NCBI GenBank assembly: GCA_023391835.1 | Contig: JAEWAE010000011.1 | Location: 14,163-78,162 of the forward strand | Source of the DNA: Bacillota bacterium | GTDB lineage: Bacteria > Bacillota > Clostridia > Oscillospirales > Ethanoligenentaceae | DNA: 64,000 nucleotides | Reading direction: 5' to 3' | Part shown: positions 24,863 through 33,264 of the stretch, piece after piece | Position numbering within the stretch: position 1 is the first letter of the stretch | Layout of the letters: the number at the start of each line of letters is the position of its first letter | Notes under the pieces: model-generated | Told to the model about the DNA's origin: nothing | The model's database searches: none | The model's input: the letters and a program-made list of their open reading frames with translations, nothing else | Position numbers and translations under genes: made by a program

Positions 24863-25581
24863 GAGCGATTGACGCCGATTGCCTGTCGGTGCCCCTTGAC
24901 AAGCCGGCACCCTACACGACGCCCGACGGACCACAAATTTTATACACGGATGCACGACCCAGTCTATCGGCTGGGCGTCGCATGGCGGAATGTGGCCTGC
25001 AGCCGGCCGCCGCACACCGGCTTTTATATCGGCGAAGGCATGGCCTTCCCACCGGTTTGCGGACAATTATTATACAAATGCAGACGGCGGTACGCCCTCC
25101 GTCCCTTCGTCAGGGGAGGGGGAGAGAATGAATAAAGCGGCCCCTGCACGATTGCACTTTTTGGTCCGGGTCGGAGCGGCCGTCGCGGAAGCCAAAAATG
25201 CGGCCTGGACGCGCGGCTCTACGATGAATATTTCCGCCCGCCAGGACGGACGTCTCGCCCTGCCCCCGCTGTAAACCGGCGGGGGATTTTGCTGTCAGCG
25301 GCGGCACCGATGGGCCGGAGGAATAAACGGTGACGGTGGTCAGGACGGCCCGGACGACGGGCCGACATGGTTTTGGGCAAGAATGACGCACCGGCCGGAT
25401 GGGGGCTAAGTATGAAAGCGGGGGAAAATCCCGCTTCAATCGCCTATTCGGATTCGATGTGAAATGCCGGGAGTCACGCTGGAATATCCCAAATATGGGA
25501 ATTTTAATGAGGTAACCTTTAGAACCAATGTGTCAGAATCGAGACTTTTACGCTACCCCTACGCTTTCGCGGGATTGACTA

Positions 25582-25610
25582 TTGTTATTTGTGCCGAAAA
25601 GCTTTATAAA
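25582..25610 (+). promoter_or_regulatory. Candidate promoter of importer B
   Basis: TTGTTA (25582-25587) and TATAAA (25605-25610) are 17 bases apart, about 75 bases before the first permease start. Matches are 4 of 6 and 5 of 6 to SigA consensus. Confidence 0.45.
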
Positions 25611-25682
25611 TTATATGCGCTTTCGGTAAATTGGCCGCTGGAATCCATTCGATGGAATCCATACGAAACGGGGGTATGAACT

Positions 25683-26648
25683 TTGAACGATATTCAAAAG
25701 GAAATTTCACCTGGTGTCACGCAAACGTCTGCTTTTCAAGCTTTTTGGTCCACCCGGCTGCATGATTTGCGGCGGGACAAATGGCTGCTGCTGATGCTGA
25801 CACCTGGTTTGCTGATTTTCCTCGTCTTTCATTATGGACCGATGTTTGGTCTGATTATTGCTTTTGAAAATTATCGCCCCTATCTTGGCTTCTTCCACAG
25901 CCCGTGGGTGGGGCTCGCCAATTTCCAGCGGTTTTTGCAGGATCAGGAGTTTTTTATTCTGCTGCGCAACACGCTGCTTTTCGGCTTGTATCATATTCTC
26001 TTTGTGTTTACGCTGCCGATTATAGTGGCGCTGATGCTTAACGAAATGCGTACCGTGTGGCTCAAGCGGACGGTTCAGACACTGATCTATATTCCGCATT
26101 TTCTTTCATGGGTCGTTGTCACCGCGCTGACGATCACGTTCTTTTCCAGCGGCGGTGTGGTCAATAACCTTTTCAACTCGCTGTGGGGCTTTAAAGCCAA
26201 TTTCCTCGCCAACCCCTCGACCTTCCGGCCGGAAATCATAATCCAGCAGCTCTGGAAAGAAACCGGGTGGGGCACCATCCTCTATCTGGCGGCTCTTTCG
26301 GGAGTGGACATGCAGCTTTATGAGGCGGCCGAAATCGACGGCGCCAACCATTGGAACCAGTTGTGGCATATTACGCTCCCATCAATTCGCGGCACCATTG
26401 TGGTGCTGCTGATCCTCGGGATGGGGAACTTCCTTAACACCGGGTATGAACAGATCCTGCTGAATATCACGCCCCTCACCCAGCGAGTCGGCGACGTGTA
26501 TGACACCTATGTCTATAATGCGGGCATTGTGACCGGTCAGCTCAGCTACACCACGGCCGTGGGGCTTTTTAAATCGATAGCTTCTCTGGTACTTATCACG
26601 GCCTCGAATCAAATTGCCAAACGCATGGGTGAAGACGGTATTTATTGA
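25683..26648 (+). CDS. ABC sugar importer permease, LplB-like (importer B)
   Basis: A 321-residue six-helix permease with the EAA loop QLYEAAEIDGANHW and the FHYGPMFGLIIAFENYRPYLG segment typical of LplB-like proteins. The start is a TTG at 25683 following ACGGGGGT; an ATG 7 bases earlier is out of frame. It begins importer B, followed by the YtcP-like permease after 30 bases, a lipoprotein and a GH28 enzyme. The neighbouring GH28 suggests uptake of a pectin- or rhamnogalacturonan-like fragment, but the neighbouring GH2 leaves this open. Confidence 0.92.
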   Translation: MNDIQKEISPGVTQTSAFQAFWSTRLHDLRRDKWLLLMLTPGLLIFLVFHYGPMFGLIIAFENYRPYLGFFHSPWVGLANFQRFLQDQEFFILLRNTLLFGLYHILFVFTLPIIVALMLNEMRTVWLKRTVQTLIYIPHFLSWVVVTALTITFFSSGGVVNNLFNSLWGFKANFLANPSTFRPEIIIQQLWKETGWGTILYLAALSGVDMQLYEAAEIDGANHWNQLWHITLPSIRGTIVVLLILGMGNFLNTGYEQILLNITPLTQRVGDVYDTYVYNAGIVTGQLSYTTAVGLFKSIASLVLITASNQIAKRMGEDGIY

Positions 26649-26678
26649 CCGCTGTGTTTGGGGAAAGGAATTTTGCTT

Positions 26679-27560
26679 ATGAAACACACCAGTTTAAGAC
26701 GTGAAAGCGTCGGAAGCCGCATTTTTATCGGAGTCAATGCGCTGCTGCTGATTTTATTCGCCGTACTGTGCCTTCTGCCGTTTCTCTATGTGCTGGCTGC
26801 GTCTTTCAGCCAGGAAACCGAACTCATCAAGCATGCGTTCATTATCTTTCCGGTTGGCTTCACGCTGAAAAACTATATTTATGTGCTGACGATCAGCCCC
26901 ACGATTCCGCGTTCGCTGCTCGTTTCCGTTTTTGTGACGGTGGCCGGCACGGTGCTCAACCTGCTTGTCACATCCCTGATGGCGTATCCTCTGGCACATA
27001 CCCATATGACGGGATATAAGGTCATCATGCCGCTGATTATTTTTACACTGGTATTCAGCGGCGGCATGATCCCCACTTACATATTGATTATGAAGCTCAA
27101 TATGCTTAACACCTATTGGTCTATTCTGCTTCCATCCTGCGTGACCGCGTATAACCTCATTATTTTCATCAGCTTTTTCAAGTCCATCCCTAAGGAAATG
27201 GAAGAGGCGGCCAAAATCGACGGGTGTAACGATCTGCGCATTTGGATGCAGATTATCCTGCCCGTTTCCAAGCCGCTGCTGGCCACTTTTACGCTGATGT
27301 TTGCCGTAGGCTACTGGAATTCCTGGTTCAACTTTGTGCTGTATATCAGCGATTCCACCATGTGGCCCATCCAGGTGGCGCTCAAGCAGGTCATGGCCAC
27401 CGCCACGGGCATGCAAAACGACCTGACCGACTATGTACCGCCGTCGGATATCATTTCGTATTGCGTCATCATCATTTCCACCGTGCCCATCCTGTGCGTA
27501 TATCCGTTCCTGCAGAAATATTTCGCCAAGGGCATGATGATCGGTTCGGTTAAAGGCTGA
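26679..27560 (+). CDS. ABC sugar importer permease, YtcP-like (importer B)
   Basis: A 293-residue permease. The ATG at 26679 is used because GGGAAAGGAA lies just upstream; the open frame starts 21 bases earlier without a site. The EAA loop is EMEEAAKIDGCNDL, a VFSGGMIPTYIL segment is present and the C-terminus is KYFAKGMMIGSVKG. It pairs with the preceding LplB-like permease to form the membrane channel of importer B. Confidence 0.92.
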   Translation: MKHTSLRRESVGSRIFIGVNALLLILFAVLCLLPFLYVLAASFSQETELIKHAFIIFPVGFTLKNYIYVLTISPTIPRSLLVSVFVTVAGTVLNLLVTSLMAYPLAHTHMTGYKVIMPLIIFTLVFSGGMIPTYILIMKLNMLNTYWSILLPSCVTAYNLIIFISFFKSIPKEMEEAAKIDGCNDLRIWMQIILPVSKPLLATFTLMFAVGYWNSWFNFVLYISDSTMWPIQVALKQVMATATGMQNDLTDYVPPSDIISYCVIIISTVPILCVYPFLQKYFAKGMMIGSVKG

Positions 27561-27600
27561 GTCTTCAGCATTAACAATATTGTGTAAGGGGAGTAAAGGC

Positions 27601-29175
27601 ATGATCCAAAGAAAAGAACATGTGAAAAGGATTTCGAGCATCCTGTTTGCAGCCGCCATGCTGGCCGGTGTGGCCACCGGCTGCAAAAGCGTCACCAAAT
27701 CTAGCGATCAGAGCAGCTCCGGTTCTTCCCAGTCTATCAGTCTCAAAATTTTGTGCCCGAATTACTGCGACACATCGGTTATCGACAACTCGCCTCCGTT
27801 TCAGAAGCTGGAAGAGCTGACCAACTCTAAGATCACCATGCAGTGGTCGCCCGCCGCCTCGTATCAGGACAAGTTCAACGTCCTGATGGCGTCGAACAAT
27901 CTGCCGGACGTGGTTATTGTGCCTGACCTCAAAAGCGCGGTATTCACCGATGCCGTCGCGGGCAATCAGTTCTGGCAGCTGGATTCCTACCTGAGCAACT
28001 CCGCATTCCCCAATTTCAAAAACATCAATAAAATTTCCATTACAAACACCAAAACCAACGGTAAGAGCTATGTGCTCCCCCGCGAGCGCATACTCAAACG
28101 GCAAATGATCGTCTATCGTGCCGACTGGGCCAAAGCCGCCGGATTGGGCGCCCCCGATACCGTCGAAAAAGTGTATAATATGGCCAAGGCCTTTGCCAAC
28201 GGCGATTATGACGGCAACGGCAAGAAGGATACCATCGGCCTGATGCTTTCGACATCGAGCGACACGGGCGGCGGCGCCAGCAAGATCGACGTCATTCAGC
28301 CTCTGACGGTCGCCAACGGCGGCTACAACAGCTGGGGCCTTTCGGGTGGCAAGGTGCAGTCGGTCTATGACACCCAGCCCTATATGGACACCATGGACCT
28401 GCTGCGGAAGATGTACGGTGAAGGTCTTATCAGCCCCGATTTTTCCCTTGTGACCAGCACGGATGTCGTCACCAAGTATGTGGATACCGAAAAAACCGGC
28501 CTGTGGGTCAATACAGGCATCCCGGGCACCTCGGACGCCCTGCTGAAGGCCAAACAAAAGACCAATTCCTCCCTCACCCGCAAGGACATCTACGGTTACA
28601 CTTACCTTAAAGACAGCAAAGGCAACGATCGGGTCCCGGCGGAAACCGGCTTCAACGGCGGTGTTGCCTTCCCGAAATCGGCCACGAAAAATGCCGCACG
28701 GCTCAAACAGCTTCTGTCTGTCTGGAATGTCATCTGCGGTAAAGATGGGCAGATTCTCGTCAACAACGGCGTCGAGGGCCGCAACTACACCGTTGTCAGT
28801 GAAACCGACAAGACGGCCAAACAACCCGATACCAATCTTAACACGAAGGAACTGAGCGACATCGGTCAGCTGGGTGTGACCGCCGGGCTTGCCTACACTT
28901 GGTATGACGACGATATAGGCGCGCAGCTCACCCACGACCGCAATACGTACAAGAGCAGCGACCTGATCAACGACGTGAGCGTGCCGCTGACTTCCCAGAC
29001 CTATTCCAGCAGCGTTTCCACGCTGAACAAGATCATCGACGAAGCCCAGTTCAAATATATTATGAATAAAGAGACCAAAGATCAGTTCCAATCCGACATC
29101 AAAAGCTGGAAATCCGCGGGCGGCGATAAAGAAGCCCAGGAATACACGACCTCATACAACGCTTCTAAAAAATAA
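27601..29175 (+). CDS. Extracellular solute-binding lipoprotein (importer B)
   Basis: A 524-residue binding protein. The start at ATG 27601 follows AAGGGGAG. The signal peptide ends at GVATGC (lipobox cysteine Cys28) and is followed by a Ser-rich linker. The mature protein has the two-lobed pattern of large family-1 type binding proteins, with a calcium-type DYDGNGKKD loop. It is followed by a strong terminator at 29193-29232, so the downstream GH28 is partly insulated. Sugar ligand unknown. Confidence 0.92.
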   Translation: MIQRKEHVKRISSILFAAAMLAGVATGCKSVTKSSDQSSSGSSQSISLKILCPNYCDTSVIDNSPPFQKLEELTNSKITMQWSPAASYQDKFNVLMASNNLPDVVIVPDLKSAVFTDAVAGNQFWQLDSYLSNSAFPNFKNINKISITNTKTNGKSYVLPRERILKRQMIVYRADWAKAAGLGAPDTVEKVYNMAKAFANGDYDGNGKKDTIGLMLSTSSDTGGGASKIDVIQPLTVANGGYNSWGLSGGKVQSVYDTQPYMDTMDLLRKMYGEGLISPDFSLVTSTDVVTKYVDTEKTGLWVNTGIPGTSDALLKAKQKTNSSLTRKDIYGYTYLKDSKGNDRVPAETGFNGGVAFPKSATKNAARLKQLLSVWNVICGKDGQILVNNGVEGRNYTVVSETDKTAKQPDTNLNTKELSDIGQLGVTAGLAYTWYDDDIGAQLTHDRNTYKSSDLINDVSVPLTSQTYSSSVSTLNKIIDEAQFKYIMNKETKDQFQSDIKSWKSAGGDKEAQEYTTSYNASKK

Positions 29176-29192
29176 CGCATAGTCTGGCTGCG

Positions 29193-29232
29193 AAACATGA
29201 AGGGGACAGGATTCTGCCCCTTTCATGTTTTG
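29193..29232 (+). terminator. Rho-independent terminator after importer B
   Basis: AACATGAAGGGG(A)CAG pairs with CTG(CCCC)TTTCATGTT and ends in a short T-run, 18 bases after the stop codon of the binding protein. Confidence 0.8.
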
Positions 29233-29359
29233 GCGGTTATGGCGAAAAACATGCCGTCCTCGCATTAGTCCTTTATGGAAGGGAAGCATTTCGATTCTTT
29301 CCATCGTGATTTTAGGCGGCCCTGGGGCCGCCATTCCGTTTGAACAGAAAGGAAAATGG

Positions 29360-30712
29360 ATGCAACTATATGATGTGACGGCCTTCGGTGCCGTCTCGGA
29401 TGGCAAGACCATATGCACCCAGGCGATCCAACGGGCGGTAGATACGGCCGCGCAAAACGGCGGCGGGCAGGTGATCCTGCCGGCCGGCGTCTATCTTTCC
29501 GGCTCGGTTTTTCTGAAATCCCATGTGACGTTTCAAATCGACTCGGGGGCGTGTCTGCGCGGCATTGCCGAGGAGGGGGCGTATCCCGAATTTTATAACC
29601 GGGTAGCCGGGGTGGAAATGACATGGCCGGGCGCTCTGCTCAATGTCTGCGGCGAGCAGGACGTGCATATCACCGGCGGCGGGGAACTGGACGGGCAGGG
29701 TGCCTATTGGTGGAACAAATACTGGGGTGACGACCGCCACGGCGGCATGCGCCGGCAATATGAGCAGAAAGGGCTTCGCTGGGTGGTGGATTATGACTGC
29801 AAGCGCCCGCGGAATCTGCTGCTTTATGATTCCCGGGATGTGACGGTGGAAAATCTGACGCTGCGGCGTTCCCCTTTTTGGAATCTGCATGTGTGCTACT
29901 GCGAGCATGTCCGCATCGACGGCATCAAGGTGCGCGACTGCGGCGGGCCGAGCACGGACGGCGTGGATATCGACTCTTCGCGCGACGTCGAGGTGGCCCG
30001 CTGCGACATAGACTGCAATGACGACAACATCTGCCTCAAGGCCGGGCGCGACGCCGATGGGCTGCGGGTCAACCGCCCCTGCGAAAACATCCGGATTCAC
30101 GACTGCATTACCCGGGCGGGGGGCGGTATTACGCTGGGCAGCGAAACGTCGGGCGGCATCCGCAATGTGGATATTTCCAATATCCGTATGGAACGCACTG
30201 CCCACGGCATTCACCTGAAATCGGCGGCGACCCGGGGCGGCTGTCTGGAAGACATTCGCTATCGTCATATCCATATGATCGGTGTCGCCCACATTTTCAG
30301 CTTTCAGCTCAACTGGAACCCGTCCTACAGCTACTGCCGTTTGCCGGACGGGTGGCAGGGGGATGTGCCCGAGCGGTGGCGGCGCCTGGCGCAGCCGGTG
30401 CATCCCGCCTCTCGCGGCATCCCGGAAGTCCGCCGGCTTGAGATTACGGATGTAACGGCGGATTGCATGACCGAGACCGCCGCAGGGCAGTCGGTCATTT
30501 TTGACGTGGAGGCGTTTCCCGAAAAACCGATCCGGCAGGTGCAGTTCCGCAACATCCGGGCCGAAGCCGACCAGGCGGGCCTGATTTCATCCGCGGCGGA
30601 TTGGAAAATGAGAAATACCCGCTTCGTCACCCGGCAGGGCGCGCCGGTGCAGCTGGATAACAGCCCGTCGCTCTCGCCGGCCGCGTTCCAGACCGTCCGG
30701 CGGGAGGAATGA
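29360..30712 (+). CDS. Glycoside hydrolase family 28 protein with altered active site
   Basis: A 450-residue right-handed beta-helix enzyme of the polygalacturonase family. The N-terminus DVTAFGAVSDGKT and GGGQVILPAG are classical for GH28. The three catalytic aspartates are present: Asp200 in STDGVDIDSS and Asp221/Asp222 in NDDNICLKAG. The usual GHGG before GSE reads AGGG (Ala253-Gly254), so the conserved histidine is missing, and the RIK-like motif reads IHLK. It lacks a signal peptide when started at ATG 29360 (AAAGGAAA upstream), so it probably acts in the cytoplasm on imported oligosaccharides. Activity on galacturonides or rhamnogalacturonides is family knowledge; the altered residues could mean a new specificity. 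Confidence 0.85.
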   Translation: MQLYDVTAFGAVSDGKTICTQAIQRAVDTAAQNGGGQVILPAGVYLSGSVFLKSHVTFQIDSGACLRGIAEEGAYPEFYNRVAGVEMTWPGALLNVCGEQDVHITGGGELDGQGAYWWNKYWGDDRHGGMRRQYEQKGLRWVVDYDCKRPRNLLLYDSRDVTVENLTLRRSPFWNLHVCYCEHVRIDGIKVRDCGGPSTDGVDIDSSRDVEVARCDIDCNDDNICLKAGRDADGLRVNRPCENIRIHDCITRAGGGITLGSETSGGIRNVDISNIRMERTAHGIHLKSAATRGGCLEDIRYRHIHMIGVAHIFSFQLNWNPSYSYCRLPDGWQGDVPERWRRLAQPVHPASRGIPEVRRLEITDVTADCMTETAAGQSVIFDVEAFPEKPIRQVQFRNIRAEADQAGLISSAADWKMRNTRFVTRQGAPVQLDNSPSLSPAAFQTVRREE

Positions 30713-30723
30713 CCGGCGGCGCG

Positions 30724-33030
30724 TCAGGTGCTGTGCGGGCCGTGCGGATCGCCGTCGGAGTTTTCCTGCGCATCCCGGTATTGCCCCGGTGTCATCCCCA
30801 CGGTCTTCTTGAACCAGCGGATAAAGTTTTCCGTGTTTTCATATTTAAGCCGGTCGGAAATTTCCGACACTTTCATTTCGGTCTCAATCAGCCACTTCTT
30901 GGCGATGTTGATGCGGTAAAGCGAGAGGTACTCGCTGAAATTGACGCCCATTTCCCGCTTGAGAATCCGCCGCACATAGCTGGGGTGATACCCCAGCCGC
31001 GAGGCGCAGCCGTCGAGGGTCAGTTTTGTGTCGTATTCTTCGTGGATGATTGCAATGACCCGCTGGCAGATTTTGCTGTAGCGGTTCCCCTCTGTATTCT
31101 CGATGTGGGTGATGACGCTGCCCAGCACCGTGTCTTTGAGCCAGGTCTCGATTTCTTCCTGCGTGCGCAGCGAGTTGAATTGCTGCATATAATCGTCGGC
31201 CGGCTCGCCGCAGGCCTCTTTTTGCAGAATGATCAGATTGAGCAGCAGCCGCTGGATAAAAATGCGGTATTCGTGCCGGTTGGCGTCAATCGTAAACACG
31301 CTGTCAAGAAATTGCTGCATCATTTCGCGTCCCTTGATCTTGTCGCAGGAGCGGCAGGCCTCCAATATTTCTTTTTCGCTTTCGACCGGATAGACCGGCT
31401 TCATCCGCTCATTCTGGCGGATATCCTCGATAAACACAATGGAGTTGGTACCCAGCAGGGTGTTGCTCTGCAAAGCCTCCAGGCTCTCGCGATAGGCCTT
31501 GTGAAGGTCGCCGTATTGTGTGACCAGACTGCTGATGCCGATGCTGACGGAAAGATTCAGCGCCTTTGCGACTGTGTCCTGGATCTTGCGGGCGTCCCGA
31601 TAGGCGGTGCTTTTAAAGTCGGTGTCGCCCGCCATGACGCTCACCTGCATTTCGTTATAGATCACCGGCAGAATGACCGTCTTGGAATTCATAATCTCCC
31701 GGATGATATTGTTGATGGCGTAAAGCAGCAGGTCGGTGTCGTTGGGCATGAATTCCTTGTTGCCGACGGTGTCGATGCGTGTGACAAAGACGGCCATTCG
31801 CGGGGGAGTGGACGGGTAGCCGGAAAACCGCACTTTTTCCGCAATATAGTTGGGATCGAGATTTTCCAGCAGCAGCCGCACGGTGAAAAATTCGCTGAGC
31901 TGGTCGGTTTGCCTCCAAAGCTGAGTCTTGAGCTTTTCCAACGTTTTCATCAGATGGCCGAGATTTTGCTCGATCTGAGTCAGCTCGTTGATGGAGCGGG
32001 GGTCGGATGCCGTTTCGTGGGCGGCTTCGGCGGGCCCGTGCTCATCGTGCCGGATCGTTGCCTTATAGATTCGCTTGACGGGCAGATAAATCTGTTTGGA
32101 CATGGGCAGCGAAATCAGGCAGATCAGCAGAATCAGCACGGTGCAGACCGCGGCGGTGAAAAAGCCGATGACCTGGGAATCTTTCGTGACGTCACTCGCG
32201 GAAAATGAGGTGAGATAGATCCACCCGTTATATGCGCTTTTGATATAGCTGATGTTGTAGCGACTGTTATTTTCCTGGATCTTAAAAGAACCGGTAGTCT
32301 GGGAACGGGCCGCGATCTGTTTAAAAAGCGCTTTTTTCGACCAATCCGTCCCGCACGCCTTCGGGTTTTCGTTTACCAGTACGCACCCTTCACCGCTTAG
32401 CACGGTGATGGCGCCTGCCTTGGAATTGTTGGCGATCATGCCGCGGAGGCTGTCGTATGAGATGCTCAGATAGGCGAGAAACGGATTGCTTTGCAGCTGG
32501 GATTTGCGGACCAGCGTCACATAATTGTGATCCGGCGCGGTCTGCTGGATGCGCAGCGGGTCAAACCATTGGGAAGCACCGCTCACCGAGCTGTAAACGG
32601 ACAGGGCCGGGTCCTGCCCCTGGTAGTCGTCGGTGCTGTAAATGCCTACATTTGTGACCACCCAGTGCTCTTTGAGGTTGACCACCACCGCGTTAGTGAT
32701 ATCGGCCCCGCCGTTGGGCATGTTGGTGATGCAGCTGGCGATATCGTTGAAAAAGTGATAGTTGTCGCCGGTGAGGGCTACGTCGCTTGCCTGGAGCACC
32801 ACGGGATTATTATAGAGCTGAAGCAGCTCGACATCGGCGGAAGTCAGTTGGTTCTCAATCGCCATTTTCGCCTGCGACAGGGCCCAGGTGTTGCTTTCGT
32901 TCACCTTTCTCTGGATGATGTCGGCGGACTTCAGATATGAGAACACACCGATGAGAAGAGAGGGAATCGTCCCCAAAAGGATACAGCTGATAATTAATCG
33001 CATTTGGAACCGTGACTGAAACAGCTTCAT
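30724..33030 (-). CDS. Membrane-bound AraC-type sensor-regulator (sensor B)
   Basis: A 768-residue sensor with transmembrane helices at about residues 12-34 and 290-312 flanking an extracellular Cache-like domain, a HAMP-like juxtamembrane segment (SLPMSKQIYLPVKRI) and a C-terminal AraC DNA-binding domain (HPSYVRRILKREMG, KKWLIETEMKVSEISDRL, MTPGQYR). It starts at ATG 33030 behind GGAGGTTTCC, with a very good promoter 130 bases upstream. It is convergent with the GH28 gene and divergent from the large GH2 gene, and so is placed to control either importer B or the GH2. Its C-terminus closely resembles the AraC fragment at 24.7 kb. Confidence 0.9.
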   Translation of the reverse strand: MKLFQSRFQMRLIISCILLGTIPSLLIGVFSYLKSADIIQRKVNESNTWALSQAKMAIENQLTSADVELLQLYNNPVVLQASDVALTGDNYHFFNDIASCITNMPNGGADITNAVVVNLKEHWVVTNVGIYSTDDYQGQDPALSVYSSVSGASQWFDPLRIQQTAPDHNYVTLVRKSQLQSNPFLAYLSISYDSLRGMIANNSKAGAITVLSGEGCVLVNENPKACGTDWSKKALFKQIAARSQTTGSFKIQENNSRYNISYIKSAYNGWIYLTSFSASDVTKDSQVIGFFTAAVCTVLILLICLISLPMSKQIYLPVKRIYKATIRHDEHGPAEAAHETASDPRSINELTQIEQNLGHLMKTLEKLKTQLWRQTDQLSEFFTVRLLLENLDPNYIAEKVRFSGYPSTPPRMAVFVTRIDTVGNKEFMPNDTDLLLYAINNIIREIMNSKTVILPVIYNEMQVSVMAGDTDFKSTAYRDARKIQDTVAKALNLSVSIGISSLVTQYGDLHKAYRESLEALQSNTLLGTNSIVFIEDIRQNERMKPVYPVESEKEILEACRSCDKIKGREMMQQFLDSVFTIDANRHEYRIFIQRLLLNLIILQKEACGEPADDYMQQFNSLRTQEEIETWLKDTVLGSVITHIENTEGNRYSKICQRVIAIIHEEYDTKLTLDGCASRLGYHPSYVRRILKREMGVNFSEYLSLYRINIAKKWLIETEMKVSEISDRLKYENTENFIRWFKKTVGMTPGQYRDAQENSDGDPHGPHST

Positions 33031-33159
33031 GGAAACCTCCGTCGGGCTGCCAGTTAAGGCAAGGCAGAATGATGAGACCCTTTATCAAGAGAACAACCGG
33101 CTCAGCCAGGATGCTGCGCTCCCAATCGGTAACCGACAAAATAAAAAGTACAATATTAC

Positions 33160-33188
33160 ATTATATATGGTAACATAAAATTTATCAA
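33160..33188 (-). promoter_or_regulatory. Promoter of sensor B
   Basis: On the minus strand TTGATA (33188-33183) and TATAAT (33165-33160) are 17 bases apart, in an AT-rich divergent region. Expected start of transcription is near 33153, giving a leader of about 120 bases. Confidence 0.75.
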
Positions 33189-33264
33189 ATGGAAATTGTT
33201 CATTTTGTAAAGGCGCTTCGGCCTGATCTGCGGAAATTGTCAAAAAAACAGTGGGCCGTGGTGG

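Larger units (their letters stand above)
24402..25682. other. Decayed region between the TetR operon and importer B
   Basis: About 1.3 kb without an intact gene. It contains a perfect 17-base inverted repeat (24546-24585), a remnant of an AraC regulator on the minus strand (24644-24862), a possible 48-codon frame starting at ATG 25128 behind GGGAGGGGGAGAG with no recognisable product, a GC-rich hairpin (CCCCCGC/GCGGGGG) near 25263-25286, and the importer B promoter (25582-25610). Nothing else is supported. Confidence 0.6.

Noticed and set aside
25128..25274. 48-codon frame with a strong ribosome binding site
   Set aside because: The product resembles nothing I know and the surrounding DNA looks decayed, so it is mentioned only in the region entry.
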